Origin: Candidatus Pullichristensenella stercoripullorum
Lineage (GTDB): Bacteria; Bacillota; Clostridia; Christensenellales; Aristaeellaceae
DNA: 10,660 nucleotides
Direction of reading: 5' to 3'
NCBI GenBank assembly: GCA_018712885.1
Contig: DVGE01000304.1
Location: 1 to 10,660, forward strand
The notes under the pieces were generated by a model, which was given only the letters and a program-made list of their open reading frames with translations, had not been told where the DNA came from and ran no database searches. Positions 1 through 6,539 of the stretch are shown piece after piece. Numbering within the stretch: the first letter of the stretch is position 1; each line of letters opens with the position of its first letter. The position numbers and the translations under genes are program-made.

Positions 1-166
1 CAATATCGCTACATCTACAATTCTAAATGGATTCACACTTGCGGACACACACTGGACAATTCTCTAAGGGTTTTGCGAGATGTGTGATTCACACATTTTC
101 CGACGCGCGCGGGCGTTTGTTGGCGGGAAAGGCACCTCAAAGGCACTTTTTCAGGCCGAGGGACGC
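1..166. other. Gene-free stretch beyond the terminator, AT-richer at the edge
   Basis: No convincing gene starts here. By hand count the first 100 bases are 40% GC, clearly below the rest of the window. Small direct repeats are present: ACAATTCT at 17-24 and 56-63, ATTCACAC at 31-38 and 87-94, and AAAGGCAC at 128-135 and 139-146, the last pair 11 nt apart. The plus strand is open from base 1 to a TGA at 85-87 (28 codons), which could be the end of a convergent gene but is not longer than chance allows. I recognise no protein family in it. Confidence 0.4.
80..96. repeat. Perfect 8-bp inverted repeat around one central base
   Basis: ATGTGTGA-T-TCACACAT reads the same on both strands except for the centre. 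On the plus strand TTTT follows, so it might be a weak terminator for something entering from the left, or an operator for a dimeric regulator. The stem is A/T-rich and short; function is unknown. Confidence 0.4.
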
Positions 167-198
167 AAAAAAGGGGATGTTCCTCTTCGAACATCCCC
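167..198 (-). terminator. Intrinsic terminator of the rubrerythrin transcript
   Basis: On the minus strand GGGGATGTTC and GAACATCCCC form a perfect 10-bp stem with a 6-nt loop (GAAGAG), followed at once by six T (172-167). It lies 33 nt after the rubrerythrin stop. This is the clearest intrinsic terminator in the window and marks the end of the minus-strand gene series. Confidence 0.93.
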
Positions 199-203
199 CT
201 CGA

Positions 204-230
204 TAAAAGCCTTGCGGCGCAAGGGTTTTA
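204..230 (-). terminator. First hairpin after the rubrerythrin gene
   Basis: CCTTGC-GCC-GCAAGG forms a 6-bp stem and 3-nt loop, extended beyond one mismatch by AAAA/TTTT arms. It begins right at the rubrerythrin stop codon. On the minus strand it is followed by CTTTTATC. As an almost symmetrical A-stem-T structure it could act in both directions; with the next hairpin it makes a tandem terminator. Confidence 0.55.
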
Positions 231-776
231 TCACTTGCCGAAGTAGCGCTTGAGCAGGCCTTCAAACGCCTTGCCGTGGCGGGCCTCGTCGCGGGCCATC
301 TCATGCACGGTGTCGTGGATGGCGTCGAGGTTGAGCGCCTTGGCTTTCTTGGCCAGCTCGGTCTTGCCGGCGGTCGCGCCGTTCTCGGCGTCCACGCGCA
401 TCTTGAGGTTCTTCTCGGTGGAATCGGTCAGTACTTCGCCCAGCAGCTCGGCGAACTTGGCGGCATGCTCGGCCTCTTCGTAGGCGGCCTTCTCCCAGTA
501 CAGGCCGATCTCCGGGTAGCCTTCGCGGTGCGCGACGCGCGCCATGGCCAGATACATACCGACTTCAGAACACTCGCCCTGGAAATTCTCACGCAGGCCG
601 GCCTTGATCTCCTCGGGAACATCCTTGGCGACGCCGACGACGTGTTCGGAAGCCCAGACCTTCTCGCCTTCCTGCTCCTTGAACTTGGACGCGGGGGCCT
701 TGCAGATGGGGCAGAACTCGGGGGGCGTGTCGCCTTCGTGGACGTAACCGCAGATGGTGCAAACGAACTTCTTCAT
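231..776 (-). CDS. Reverse rubrerythrin (rubredoxin domain first), NADH-dependent peroxide reductase family
   Basis: Rubrerythrins reduce hydrogen peroxide in anaerobes, taking electrons from NAD(P)H through rubredoxin-type carriers. This 181-residue protein has the rubredoxin-like iron site at the N-terminus: Cys 6 and Cys 9 (CTIC), Cys 22 and Cys 25 (CPIC). The ferritin-like four-helix diiron domain (about 50-180) follows, with GECSE (67-71), EAEH (101-104) and a final EARH (164-167). This order is opposite to classical rubrerythrin and matches the clostridial revRbr proteins of about 180 residues, often annotated NADH peroxidase. The ATG has AGGAGG 8 nt upstream. It is 52 nt after recO and followed by tandem hairpins, so it may be its own transcript or the last gene of the long operon. 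Cytoplasmic; no signal peptide. Confidence 0.92.
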   Translation of the reverse strand: MKKFVCTICGYVHEGDTPPEFCPICKAPASKFKEQEGEKVWASEHVVGVAKDVPEEIKAGLRENFQGECSEVGMYLAMARVAHREGYPEIGLYWEKAAYEEAEHAAKFAELLGEVLTDSTEKNLKMRVDAENGATAGKTELAKKAKALNLDAIHDTVHEMARDEARHGKAFEGLLKRYFGK

Positions 777-827
777 GGAAAATGCCTCCTTATTTTCCGT
801 CGTGATTTGTACTTGGACCTTACGCTA

Positions 828-860
828 TTTATATACCCGCCGCCTCCTGCGCCGAAACAA
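828..860 (-). promoter_or_regulatory. Possible promoter of the rubrerythrin gene
   Basis: TATATAAAT (minus strand, 835-827) stands out in GC-rich surroundings and lies about 50 nt before the rubrerythrin start. A TTGTTT element (860-855) could serve as -35, but the 19-21 nt spacing is too long for a good promoter. The TAA stop of recO falls inside the A/T run, so part of the pattern is explained by the stop codon. No PerR-like operator was seen. Confidence 0.25.
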
Positions 861-1578
861 GGGGCGGCAAGAATTTTTCGGGAATTTGCATGCGCTGCTG
901 CGTGTATTTGCGAAACAGGCGCGCGGCCTCGGGCCAGTCCGGGCTCTGCACCAATTTTGGCGCGTTTTCAAAGCGCGTGCGCGGCAGTTTGTAGAGTATG
1001 CGCCGCGCGCCCAGCGAGATGCGGGGCGCGTAGCCGGGGCAATCCATGCACACAGCGCCGCCCAGATGGGCGTCGAAGCGCGCGTCTCCGGAAATGGGCT
1101 TGCCGCAGACCACGCAGCTGTCCACCCGCGGGGGATAGCCGGAGAGCGCCATGAAGTGCGCCTCGAACGCCAGCGTCAGCATCGCCGCGGGCAGCTCCGG
1201 CGCGTAGTTGAGGTGCGCCAGCGCTTTGAGCGCCAGCAGGAAGATGTCCTCCGCCGGCACGTCGCGCGGCACGCCCGCGTCCAGCAGCCGCAGCCAGTAC
1301 GCGCCGTGCACCAGCCGTTCGTAGTCCGTGCGCAATTCGTAAAACCCCTCGCGCACCTGACACTGTTCGATGGCGTAGCGCTCGCCCTTCTGAAAGAGCT
1401 GGAACTCGCCGCTGATGAAGGGCTCGGCGGCGTTCGTCAGCGGCGACTTGGCCCTGCGGCAGCCGCGCGCCACGGCGTCCATGCGCCCGTGCGCGGGGGT
1501 GAGCAGCGTCACCATGCGGTCATAGTCGCCGTAGTCGGCGCGGCGCAGCACCAGGCCGGCGGTGGTCAGCATGGGCAT
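829..1578 (-). CDS. recO: DNA repair protein RecO
   Basis: RecO works with RecR (and RecF) to load RecA onto SSB-coated single-stranded DNA during recombinational repair. The 249-residue protein has the N-terminal OB-fold (about 1-80: TTAGLVLRRADYGDYDRM, typical of RecO). A helical domain follows, with a four-cysteine zinc site: Cys 155 and Cys 158 in SCVVCG, Cys 177 and Cys 180 in VCMDCPG. Length is normal. It starts at the base right after the era TAG, so coupled translation is likely; an alternative ATG lies two codons later. GAGG within the era end can serve as ribosome binding site. It is the last gene of the conserved yqfC-recO block. No hairpin terminator was seen in the 52 nt before the next gene. 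Confidence 0.95.
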   Translation of the reverse strand: MPMLTTAGLVLRRADYGDYDRMVTLLTPAHGRMDAVARGCRRAKSPLTNAAEPFISGEFQLFQKGERYAIEQCQVREGFYELRTDYERLVHGAYWLRLLDAGVPRDVPAEDIFLLALKALAHLNYAPELPAAMLTLAFEAHFMALSGYPPRVDSCVVCGKPISGDARFDAHLGGAVCMDCPGYAPRISLGARRILYKLPRTRFENAPKLVQSPDWPEAARLFRKYTQQRMQIPEKFLPPLVSAQEAAGI

Positions 1579-2475
1579 CTACTCGTCCTCGTAGCCCAGC
1601 GCGCGCAGGTCTCCGGCGCGGTTGCGCCAGTCCTCGCGCACCTTCACCCACAGTTTGAGCGAAACGTGCGTGTCCAGCAGCTTTTCGATGTCCCTGCGGG
1701 CCTCGGAGCCGATCTTGCCCAGCATCGCGCCCTGCCGGCCTATGATGATGGACTTGTGCGAGGCGCGCTCGCAGTAGATGTTGGCGTGGATCTCCGTCAG
1801 CCCCGGCCGCGTTTCCTTGATGGAGAGCATCTCCACGCCCACGCCGTGGGGCACCTCGTCGCGCAGGTTCCACAGCGCCTTTTCGCGGATGATCTCGGCG
1901 CAGAGCACGCGCTCAGGCTGATCGGTCATCATGTCGTCGGGGAAGTACTTTGGCCCCTCCGGCATGGCGGAAACGAGCATGGAAAGCAATTCGTCCATCC
2001 TGTCCCCGCGCCGGGCGGAAACGCAGACGATCTGGTCAAAGCCGAGGTCGTTGAGCTTTTGCAGCTGCGGCATCAGTTTTTCCGGCTCGCACAGGTCGAT
2101 CTTGTTGACGGCGAGGAACTTGGGGCAGGCCATCTTCGCCACGTCCTCGAGGATCGCCCGGTCGCCCGCGCCGATGAACTGCCCGTCCACCACGCACAGC
2201 ACCGCGTCCACGCCCTCGCGGGCGTCGTTGGCGGCCTTGACCATGTACTGGCCGAGCTTGGTGCGCGGCTTGTGCAGGCCCGGCGTATCGACAAAGACGA
2301 TCTGCCAGTCCGCGCGCGTGGCCACGCCCAGCAGACGCGAGCGCGTGGTCTGGGGGTGGTTGGAGACGATGGCCACCTTTTCCCCCACAAAGCGGTTCAT
2401 GATGCTGGACTTGCCCACGTTGGGGCGGCCGAGGATGGCCACGAAGCCCGAGCGGAAGGGCTGTTTATTTTCCAT
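1579..2475 (-). CDS. era: GTPase Era, ribosome assembly factor
   Basis: Era is an essential GTPase that binds the 3' end of 16S rRNA and assists 30S assembly, acting in the same process as YbeY. The 298-residue product has all G motifs: GRPNVGKS at residues 16-23, QTTRSR at 42-47, DTPG at 63-66, NKID at 124-127 and SAR at 153-155. The C-terminal KH RNA-binding domain (about 200-290) has GRQGAMLGKIG (246-256) and ends with KLWVKVREDWRNR. The ATG at 2475 has AGGAGG about 6 nt upstream inside the end of cdd and overlaps that gene by 11 nt. The frame is open further upstream (to 2682), but that stretch is antiparallel-independent overlap with cdd and shows no Era similarity. The TAG stop is directly followed by the recO ATG. 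Confidence 0.97.
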   Translation of the reverse strand: MENKQPFRSGFVAILGRPNVGKSSIMNRFVGEKVAIVSNHPQTTRSRLLGVATRADWQIVFVDTPGLHKPRTKLGQYMVKAANDAREGVDAVLCVVDGQFIGAGDRAILEDVAKMACPKFLAVNKIDLCEPEKLMPQLQKLNDLGFDQIVCVSARRGDRMDELLSMLVSAMPEGPKYFPDDMMTDQPERVLCAEIIREKALWNLRDEVPHGVGVEMLSIKETRPGLTEIHANIYCERASHKSIIIGRQGAMLGKIGSEARRDIEKLLDTHVSLKLWVKVREDWRNRAGDLRALGYEDE

Positions 2476-3382
2476 CGCTGTCCTCCTGTACGCCGAGGTG
2501 TTCCGGGCCGAAGGAATGGGGCAAAAGCTCCGCGAGGGGAACGACGTCGAACCCCTGCCCGTACTGGCCGCAGATGACGCGCATACCGTCGGAAAACTCG
2601 TTGAGCACCTGCCGGCAGATGCCGCACGGCCACGCCTGCGCGCTGGAACCGACCACGGCGATGGCGGTGAAGCTGCGCGCACCCTCCATCACGGCGCGGC
2701 TGACGGCGGAACGCTCGGCGCAGATGGTCGCGCCGTAGCTGGCGTTTTCAATGTTGCAGCCCTGAAAGACGCGCCCGTCGCTGGAAAGCAGGCAAGCGCC
2801 GACCTTGAAGTTGGAATAGGGAGTGTATGCCCGGTGCATGGCTTCGCAGGCCAAATCAAAGAGCTGTTGATCCGTCATGGAAGTCTCCTCCGTTCTCAAA
2901 AGCGACACGCGCTGCATGGCGCGCTCTTCCATTTGCCGCATGGCGGCGCGGTCGGCCTCGCCTTCGTGGTCGTAGCCCATCAGGTGAAAGGCGGAATGTG
3001 CCGTCAGGTAGCCCAGCTCCCGCGATAGCGAATGGCCGTATTCGGCGGCCTGCTCGCGGGCGCGGGAAAGGGAGATGACGCAGTCGCCCAGGTTGCACCA
3101 GCCCAGCGAAGGGTCGTACTGCCGCCGCACGCGCGCGGGCTCCTTGCCGGCGGTATGGTCAGGGCGAAAGGACACGGTGGGGAAGGAGAGCACGTCTGTC
3201 TCACGGTCCACGCCGCGCATCTCGCGGTTGAGGGCGTGGACTTCCTCCTTGGAGGCGATGCGCACGGTCATGCCGGCGTTCTTCACGCCTTCGAGGTCAA
3301 AGCACGCCTCGCACACGCGCGTCAAAAGCGCTTCCAGCCCTTCCACGCGCTCATCCACCGCCCATTGCAGTTCAAGGGGCAT
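2465..3382 (-). CDS. ybeY-cdd: Endoribonuclease YbeY fused in frame to cytidine deaminase
   Basis: One uninterrupted 305-codon frame carries two complete enzymes. Residues 1-168 are YbeY, the metal-dependent rRNA maturation endonuclease. It has TDVLSFP at 62-68, GDCVISL at 99-105 and the zinc motif H-x3-H-x5-H as His 129, His 133 and His 139 (HSAFHLMGYDHE). Residues 169-305 are a homotetramer-type cytidine deaminase, which converts cytidine and deoxycytidine to uridine forms. It has YSNFKVGACL (189-198), GCNIENASYG (208-217), CAERSAV (Cys 221, Glu 223) and PCGIC (Cys 253, Cys 256). The linker between them is only about ten residues. No stop lies between the halves, and dgkA, which often sits there in Firmicutes, is absent. 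A strong internal ribosome binding site precedes Met 169, so free Cdd may be made as well. The start overlaps pgpH by 11 nt with GGAGG 9 nt upstream; the end overlaps era by 11 nt. Both activities look intact; whether the fusion accumulates is unknown. Confidence 0.9.
   Translation of the reverse strand: MPLELQWAVDERVEGLEALLTRVCEACFDLEGVKNAGMTVRIASKEEVHALNREMRGVDRETDVLSFPTVSFRPDHTAGKEPARVRRQYDPSLGWCNLGDCVISLSRAREQAAEYGHSLSRELGYLTAHSAFHLMGYDHEGEADRAAMRQMEERAMQRVSLLRTEETSMTDQQLFDLACEAMHRAYTPYSNFKVGACLLSSDGRVFQGCNIENASYGATICAERSAVSRAVMEGARSFTAIAVVGSSAQAWPCGICRQVLNEFSDGMRVICGQYGQGFDVVPLAELLPHSFGPEHLGVQEDSDGK
2876..2891 (-). promoter_or_regulatory. Internal ribosome binding site and ATG for free cytidine deaminase
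   Basis: On the minus strand GGAGGAG (2891-2885) is followed by 6 nt and ATG (2878-2876). This ATG is codon 169 of the fused frame and the exact expected start of Cdd (MTDQQLFDLACEAM). It is among the strongest Shine-Dalgarno arrangements in the window. It would yield a normal-length 137-residue Cdd (2465-2878) independently of YbeY. It may be a relic of separate genes or an active second start. Confidence 0.65.
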
Positions 3383-5501
3383 TCTCGGTATCCTCCGTTT
3401 CCGCTTCCGGGGCGACGGTCTCCTCCTGCGCGGGCGTCGCTTCGCTCTCCGTGCGTGGGGGGATGGCGATGTCCGGGTACTCGATGCGCTCGTGGAACAC
3501 GCCGCTCAAAACCGACTGGAAGGCGCGGCAGATGCGCTCCAGGTCGGCAAACGTAAGCGCGCTCTCGTCGAGCTGCCCGTCGGTCATCTTGGCGCGCACC
3601 AGCTTGTGGATGAGCGCGTCGATCTTCTCCGGGTCGGGGTCGGGCAGGGCGCGCGCCGCCGCCTCGATGGTGTCGGCGAGCATCACCACCGCCGCTTCGC
3701 GCGAGCGCGGGCGCGGGCCCTCATAGCGGAAGGCGGAAATGTCCACCTTGTCGCCGTAGAGCTTGACGGCCTTGTCGTAGAAAAAGACCATCGGCGAATC
3801 GCCGTGATGCTCGCGGATGATGTCGAGGATGGGCTCAGGCAGGCGCGCTTTGAGGCCCATCTGGTAGCCGTCGCGCGTGTGCGCGGTGAGGATGGCGGCG
3901 CTCACGCGCGGGTCGGTGCGGTCATGGGGGTTATCGCCCGCCATCTGGTTCTCCTTGAAATACATGGGCCGCTTGAGCTTGCCCACGTCGTGGTAATACG
4001 CGCCCACCCTGGCCAGCAGCCCGTTGGCGCCAATGGCGCTGGCGGCGGTCTCGGCGAGGTTGGCGACGATGATGGAGTGGTGGTAGCTGCCCGGCGCCTC
4101 CAGCAGCATGCGCCGAAGCAGCGGCTGGTTGGGGTTGGAAAGTTCCAACAGCTTTGCCGAGGTGGTGAGGTTGAAGATCCATTCGAGGATGGGCTGCACG
4201 CCGATGCAGAGGATGGCCGCGCACAATCCGCTGCCCGCGGCGCAGAGCCCGTTGAGCGCCGTGTCGCTGGTCACCGCGCCGTTGACCATGCCCACGGCGA
4301 TGACGCAGAGGAAGTTCGTCACGCCCACCAGCACGCCGGCCAGCAGCGCGGCGGTACGCTGCTGGCGATGGCGCAGCACGGTAACGGCTACCGGCCCGCT
4401 GACAAAGGCCATCAGAAGCACCGTGAAGGTGACGGCGTTGAACAGGCCGTTGTCGCTCACGCCGGCGATCAGCGCCACGGGCACGGAGAGCAAAATGGTG
4501 GAAAACACCGCCAGCCGCGGCCGCACCAGCAGCGTGATGAGCAGCAGCCCCAGCCCCGTGGCCGTGGGCACGAAATAGGGGTTGAAGATGCGGAAGAACA
4601 GCGCCAGCGCCACCACCAGCACATAGAGGATGCCCAGCAGCAAAAGCGAGCGCGGGCGGCGGGCGATGTCCAATTCATAGCGGTACATGTACAGCCCCGC
4701 GGAGACCGTCAGCGCCAGCATCATCAGCGCGCAGCCGAGGATCATGTTGGTGGGATCGTTGTCCACCTTGCCCAGGGCTTCGAGCATGGCGTACTGCGCG
4801 GGCGTGACGATGGCGCCCTGGCGCACGATGACTTCGCCGGTGACGCACACAACGTCCTCGACTTCCTCGCGCGCCCGCTCGCGGTTGAGCTGCGTCGTCT
4901 CCTCGTCGATGAGCATGTTGGGCCGCAAACGGGAACGCACTGCGGCCACGGCCACGCTCGCCAGCTGCGAATCGTAGCCCTCAGCGCTCAGATCGCGCTC
5001 CAGGCGGGAGAGCATGGCCTCCTCCTGTCCCTCGGGCAGAGAGGAGATGAGCGTGTCGTGCGTATACTCCAGGGCATAGTCAAACAGCGCCGCCAGCGTT
5101 TCGCGGGGCGCGGCGAACAGGGCCTCGAGCTGCGCGGGGGAGAAAGGCATATCCAACTGTGCGGCGTCGCCGCGCGCGTCGTAGAGCGCCAGGAGCTGAT
5201 CGAAAAGGGCACTCAGATCATTCGTGACCTGGGTGGTCACGCTCTCATCGACGCTCTTGTAGCTCACGTCGACCTGCGCGGCCGCGGCGTCGCGCAGCTG
5301 CTCGGTGGTCACGGTGTCCACCACGTCCTCGCTGGCGTAAATGGTGGCGTCCGCGGGCATGCCCACGCGGATGTCGTAACGCTGCGGCGTGACGGCGGCG
5401 GAGAGCAGCACGAAGAGCAAAAGATACGTCCCCACGGCGATCAGCGCCGTGCGCAGGAGGTTGTTGAGCTCGCTCATGGGGATCTTCCACGGTAATTTCA
5501 T
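3372..5501 (-). CDS. pgpH: 7TM-HD membrane phosphodiesterase PgpH (YqfF), c-di-AMP hydrolase family
   Basis: PgpH-type enzymes hydrolyse the second messenger cyclic di-AMP to pApA and so affect potassium balance, cell-wall state and stress responses. From the ATG at 5501 the protein has 709 residues. It has one N-terminal membrane segment (about 17-36), an extracytoplasmic helical domain (about 40-250) and seven closely spaced membrane segments (about 253-440). A cytoplasmic HD domain follows (about 465-640), then an acidic tail rich in E, T and P. Metal-binding residues are present: SYHHS (His 474/475), YYHDVGK (His 504, Asp 505), TAHTRDG (His 541), EHHGDS (His 565/566) and ADTIEAA (Asp 610). 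An in-frame GTG at 5537, 6 nt after the phoH stop, is an alternative start. The ATG was preferred for the GGAAGGGAAG motif about 10 nt upstream and the normal short N-terminus. Its last 11 nt overlap ybeY. Substrate assignment is from the family. Confidence 0.92.
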   Translation of the reverse strand: MKLPWKIPMSELNNLLRTALIAVGTYLLLFVLLSAAVTPQRYDIRVGMPADATIYASEDVVDTVTTEQLRDAAAAQVDVSYKSVDESVTTQVTNDLSALFDQLLALYDARGDAAQLDMPFSPAQLEALFAAPRETLAALFDYALEYTHDTLISSLPEGQEEAMLSRLERDLSAEGYDSQLASVAVAAVRSRLRPNMLIDEETTQLNRERAREEVEDVVCVTGEVIVRQGAIVTPAQYAMLEALGKVDNDPTNMILGCALMMLALTVSAGLYMYRYELDIARRPRSLLLLGILYVLVVALALFFRIFNPYFVPTATGLGLLLITLLVRPRLAVFSTILLSVPVALIAGVSDNGLFNAVTFTVLLMAFVSGPVAVTVLRHRQQRTAALLAGVLVGVTNFLCVIAVGMVNGAVTSDTALNGLCAAGSGLCAAILCIGVQPILEWIFNLTTSAKLLELSNPNQPLLRRMLLEAPGSYHHSIIVANLAETAASAIGANGLLARVGAYYHDVGKLKRPMYFKENQMAGDNPHDRTDPRVSAAILTAHTRDGYQMGLKARLPEPILDIIREHHGDSPMVFFYDKAVKLYGDKVDISAFRYEGPRPRSREAAVVMLADTIEAAARALPDPDPEKIDALIHKLVRAKMTDGQLDESALTFADLERICRAFQSVLSGVFHERIEYPDIAIPPRTESEATPAQEETVAPEAETEDTENAP

Positions 5502-5543
5502 AGCAGGCACGCTTCCCTTCCGTTTCAAGAGAGGCACACGGCC

Positions 5544-6530
5544 TTAGCGACGGTTTTTCGCCGCCGCGTGCTTTTCATAGGCGCGCACGATGGCCTGCAC
5601 CAGTTCGTGGCGCACCACGTCGCGGTGCGAGAGCGTGACGATGCCGATGTCGTTCACGCCCTTGAGCACTTCCAGAGCCTCGATGAGGCCGGACTTCTTG
5701 CCCGTGGGCAGGTCGATCTGGGTGACGTCGCCGGTGATGACCATCTTCGAGCCCATGCCCATGCGGGTCAAAAACATCTTCATCTGCTCGGAGGTGGTGT
5801 TCTGCGCTTCGTCGAGGATGATAAAGGCGTCGTTGAGCGTGCGGCCGCGCATGTAGGCCAGCGGCGCGACCTCCACCGCTCCGCGCTCCACCAGCCGCTG
5901 ATAGGCTTCCAGCCCCATCATTTCGTGCAGCGCGTCGTAGAGGGGGCGCAGGTAGGGATCGACCTTCTGCGCTAGGTCGCCGGGCAGAAAGCCCAGCTTT
6001 TCGCCGGCTTCCACCGCCGGGCGCGTGAGGATGATGCGCTCGATATCCTTGTTTTTGAGCGCCACCACCGCCATGGCGATGGCGAGGTAGGTCTTGCCCG
6101 TGCCGGCAGGGCCGACGGCAAAGGTGCAGGTGTTGTTCTTGATGGCGTCCACGTACTGCTTCTGCCCCAGCGTCTTGCACTTGACCTGCCGCCCGCGGTG
6201 GGTGATGGCGATGACGTCGCGCATGATCTCGCCGATGCGGTCGGCGTTGCCCTCGCTGGCCAGCTCGATGGCGTAGCGGATGCGCGTGCGGTCCACCGGG
6301 TCGCCGCGCTGGATGATCTCCAAGAGCTTTTCCAGCGTCAGGCGCGCCAGCGCCACCTTGTCAGGATCGCCGGTGAACGTCACCTCGCCGCCGTGGGCGT
6401 AGATGTCCACGCCCAATTCCTCGCGGAACAGGCGCATGTTCTCTTCCCGGATGCCAAAAAGCGCGATGAACTGTTCGGGCACGTCCACGCGCAAAACGTC
6501 GGTCGCAACATTTGCGGTCGTAGTTTCCAT
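5544..6530 (-). CDS. phoH: PhoH-family ATPase (PhoH/YbeZ type)
   Basis: This 328-residue cytoplasmic protein is a P-loop ATPase of the PhoH/YbeZ family. Such proteins are thought to work with YbeY in RNA metabolism and ribosome maturation, and some have helicase activity. The N-terminal 100 residues form a KH-like region (FIALFGIREENMRLF). The ATPase domain follows, with Walker A GPAGTGKT at residues 140-147 and ILTRPAVEAGEKLGFLPGD at 167-185. It also has Walker B FIILDEAQN at 236-244 and VITGDVTQIDLP at 264-275. All catalytic motifs are intact. The ATG at 6530 is the only start available, because the TAG of yqfD lies in the same frame three codons upstream. The best ribosome binding site, GGGAGGG, is 13 nt away, unusually far, which may lower initiation. 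Position between yqfD and pgpH, two genes before ybeY, is the conserved Firmicutes order. Confidence 0.95.
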   Translation of the reverse strand: METTTANVATDVLRVDVPEQFIALFGIREENMRLFREELGVDIYAHGGEVTFTGDPDKVALARLTLEKLLEIIQRGDPVDRTRIRYAIELASEGNADRIGEIMRDVIAITHRGRQVKCKTLGQKQYVDAIKNNTCTFAVGPAGTGKTYLAIAMAVVALKNKDIERIILTRPAVEAGEKLGFLPGDLAQKVDPYLRPLYDALHEMMGLEAYQRLVERGAVEVAPLAYMRGRTLNDAFIILDEAQNTTSEQMKMFLTRMGMGSKMVITGDVTQIDLPTGKKSGLIEALEVLKGVNDIGIVTLSHRDVVRHELVQAIVRAYEKHAAAKNRR

Positions 6531-6539
6531 AGTGAGCGT

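Noticed and set aside
1..87. End of a plus-strand gene (28 open codons to TGA)
   Set aside because: This length is expected by chance at 40% GC and the peptide matches no family I recognise, so it is only mentioned within the gene-free stretch.
754..2577. 607-codon open frame on the plus strand opposite recO and era (similarly 3075-5495 opposite pgpH and 6198-7802 opposite yqfD)
   Set aside because: These frames are antisense to well-identified genes. Their predicted proteins are dominated by H, R, A, G and V with no recognisable motif, the usual by-product of GC-rich third positions on the other strand.
2476..2682. N-terminal extension of era by 69 codons
   Set aside because: It overlaps the Cdd coding region in another frame, has no Era similarity, and the ATG at 2475 has a good ribosome binding site and gives the normal length.
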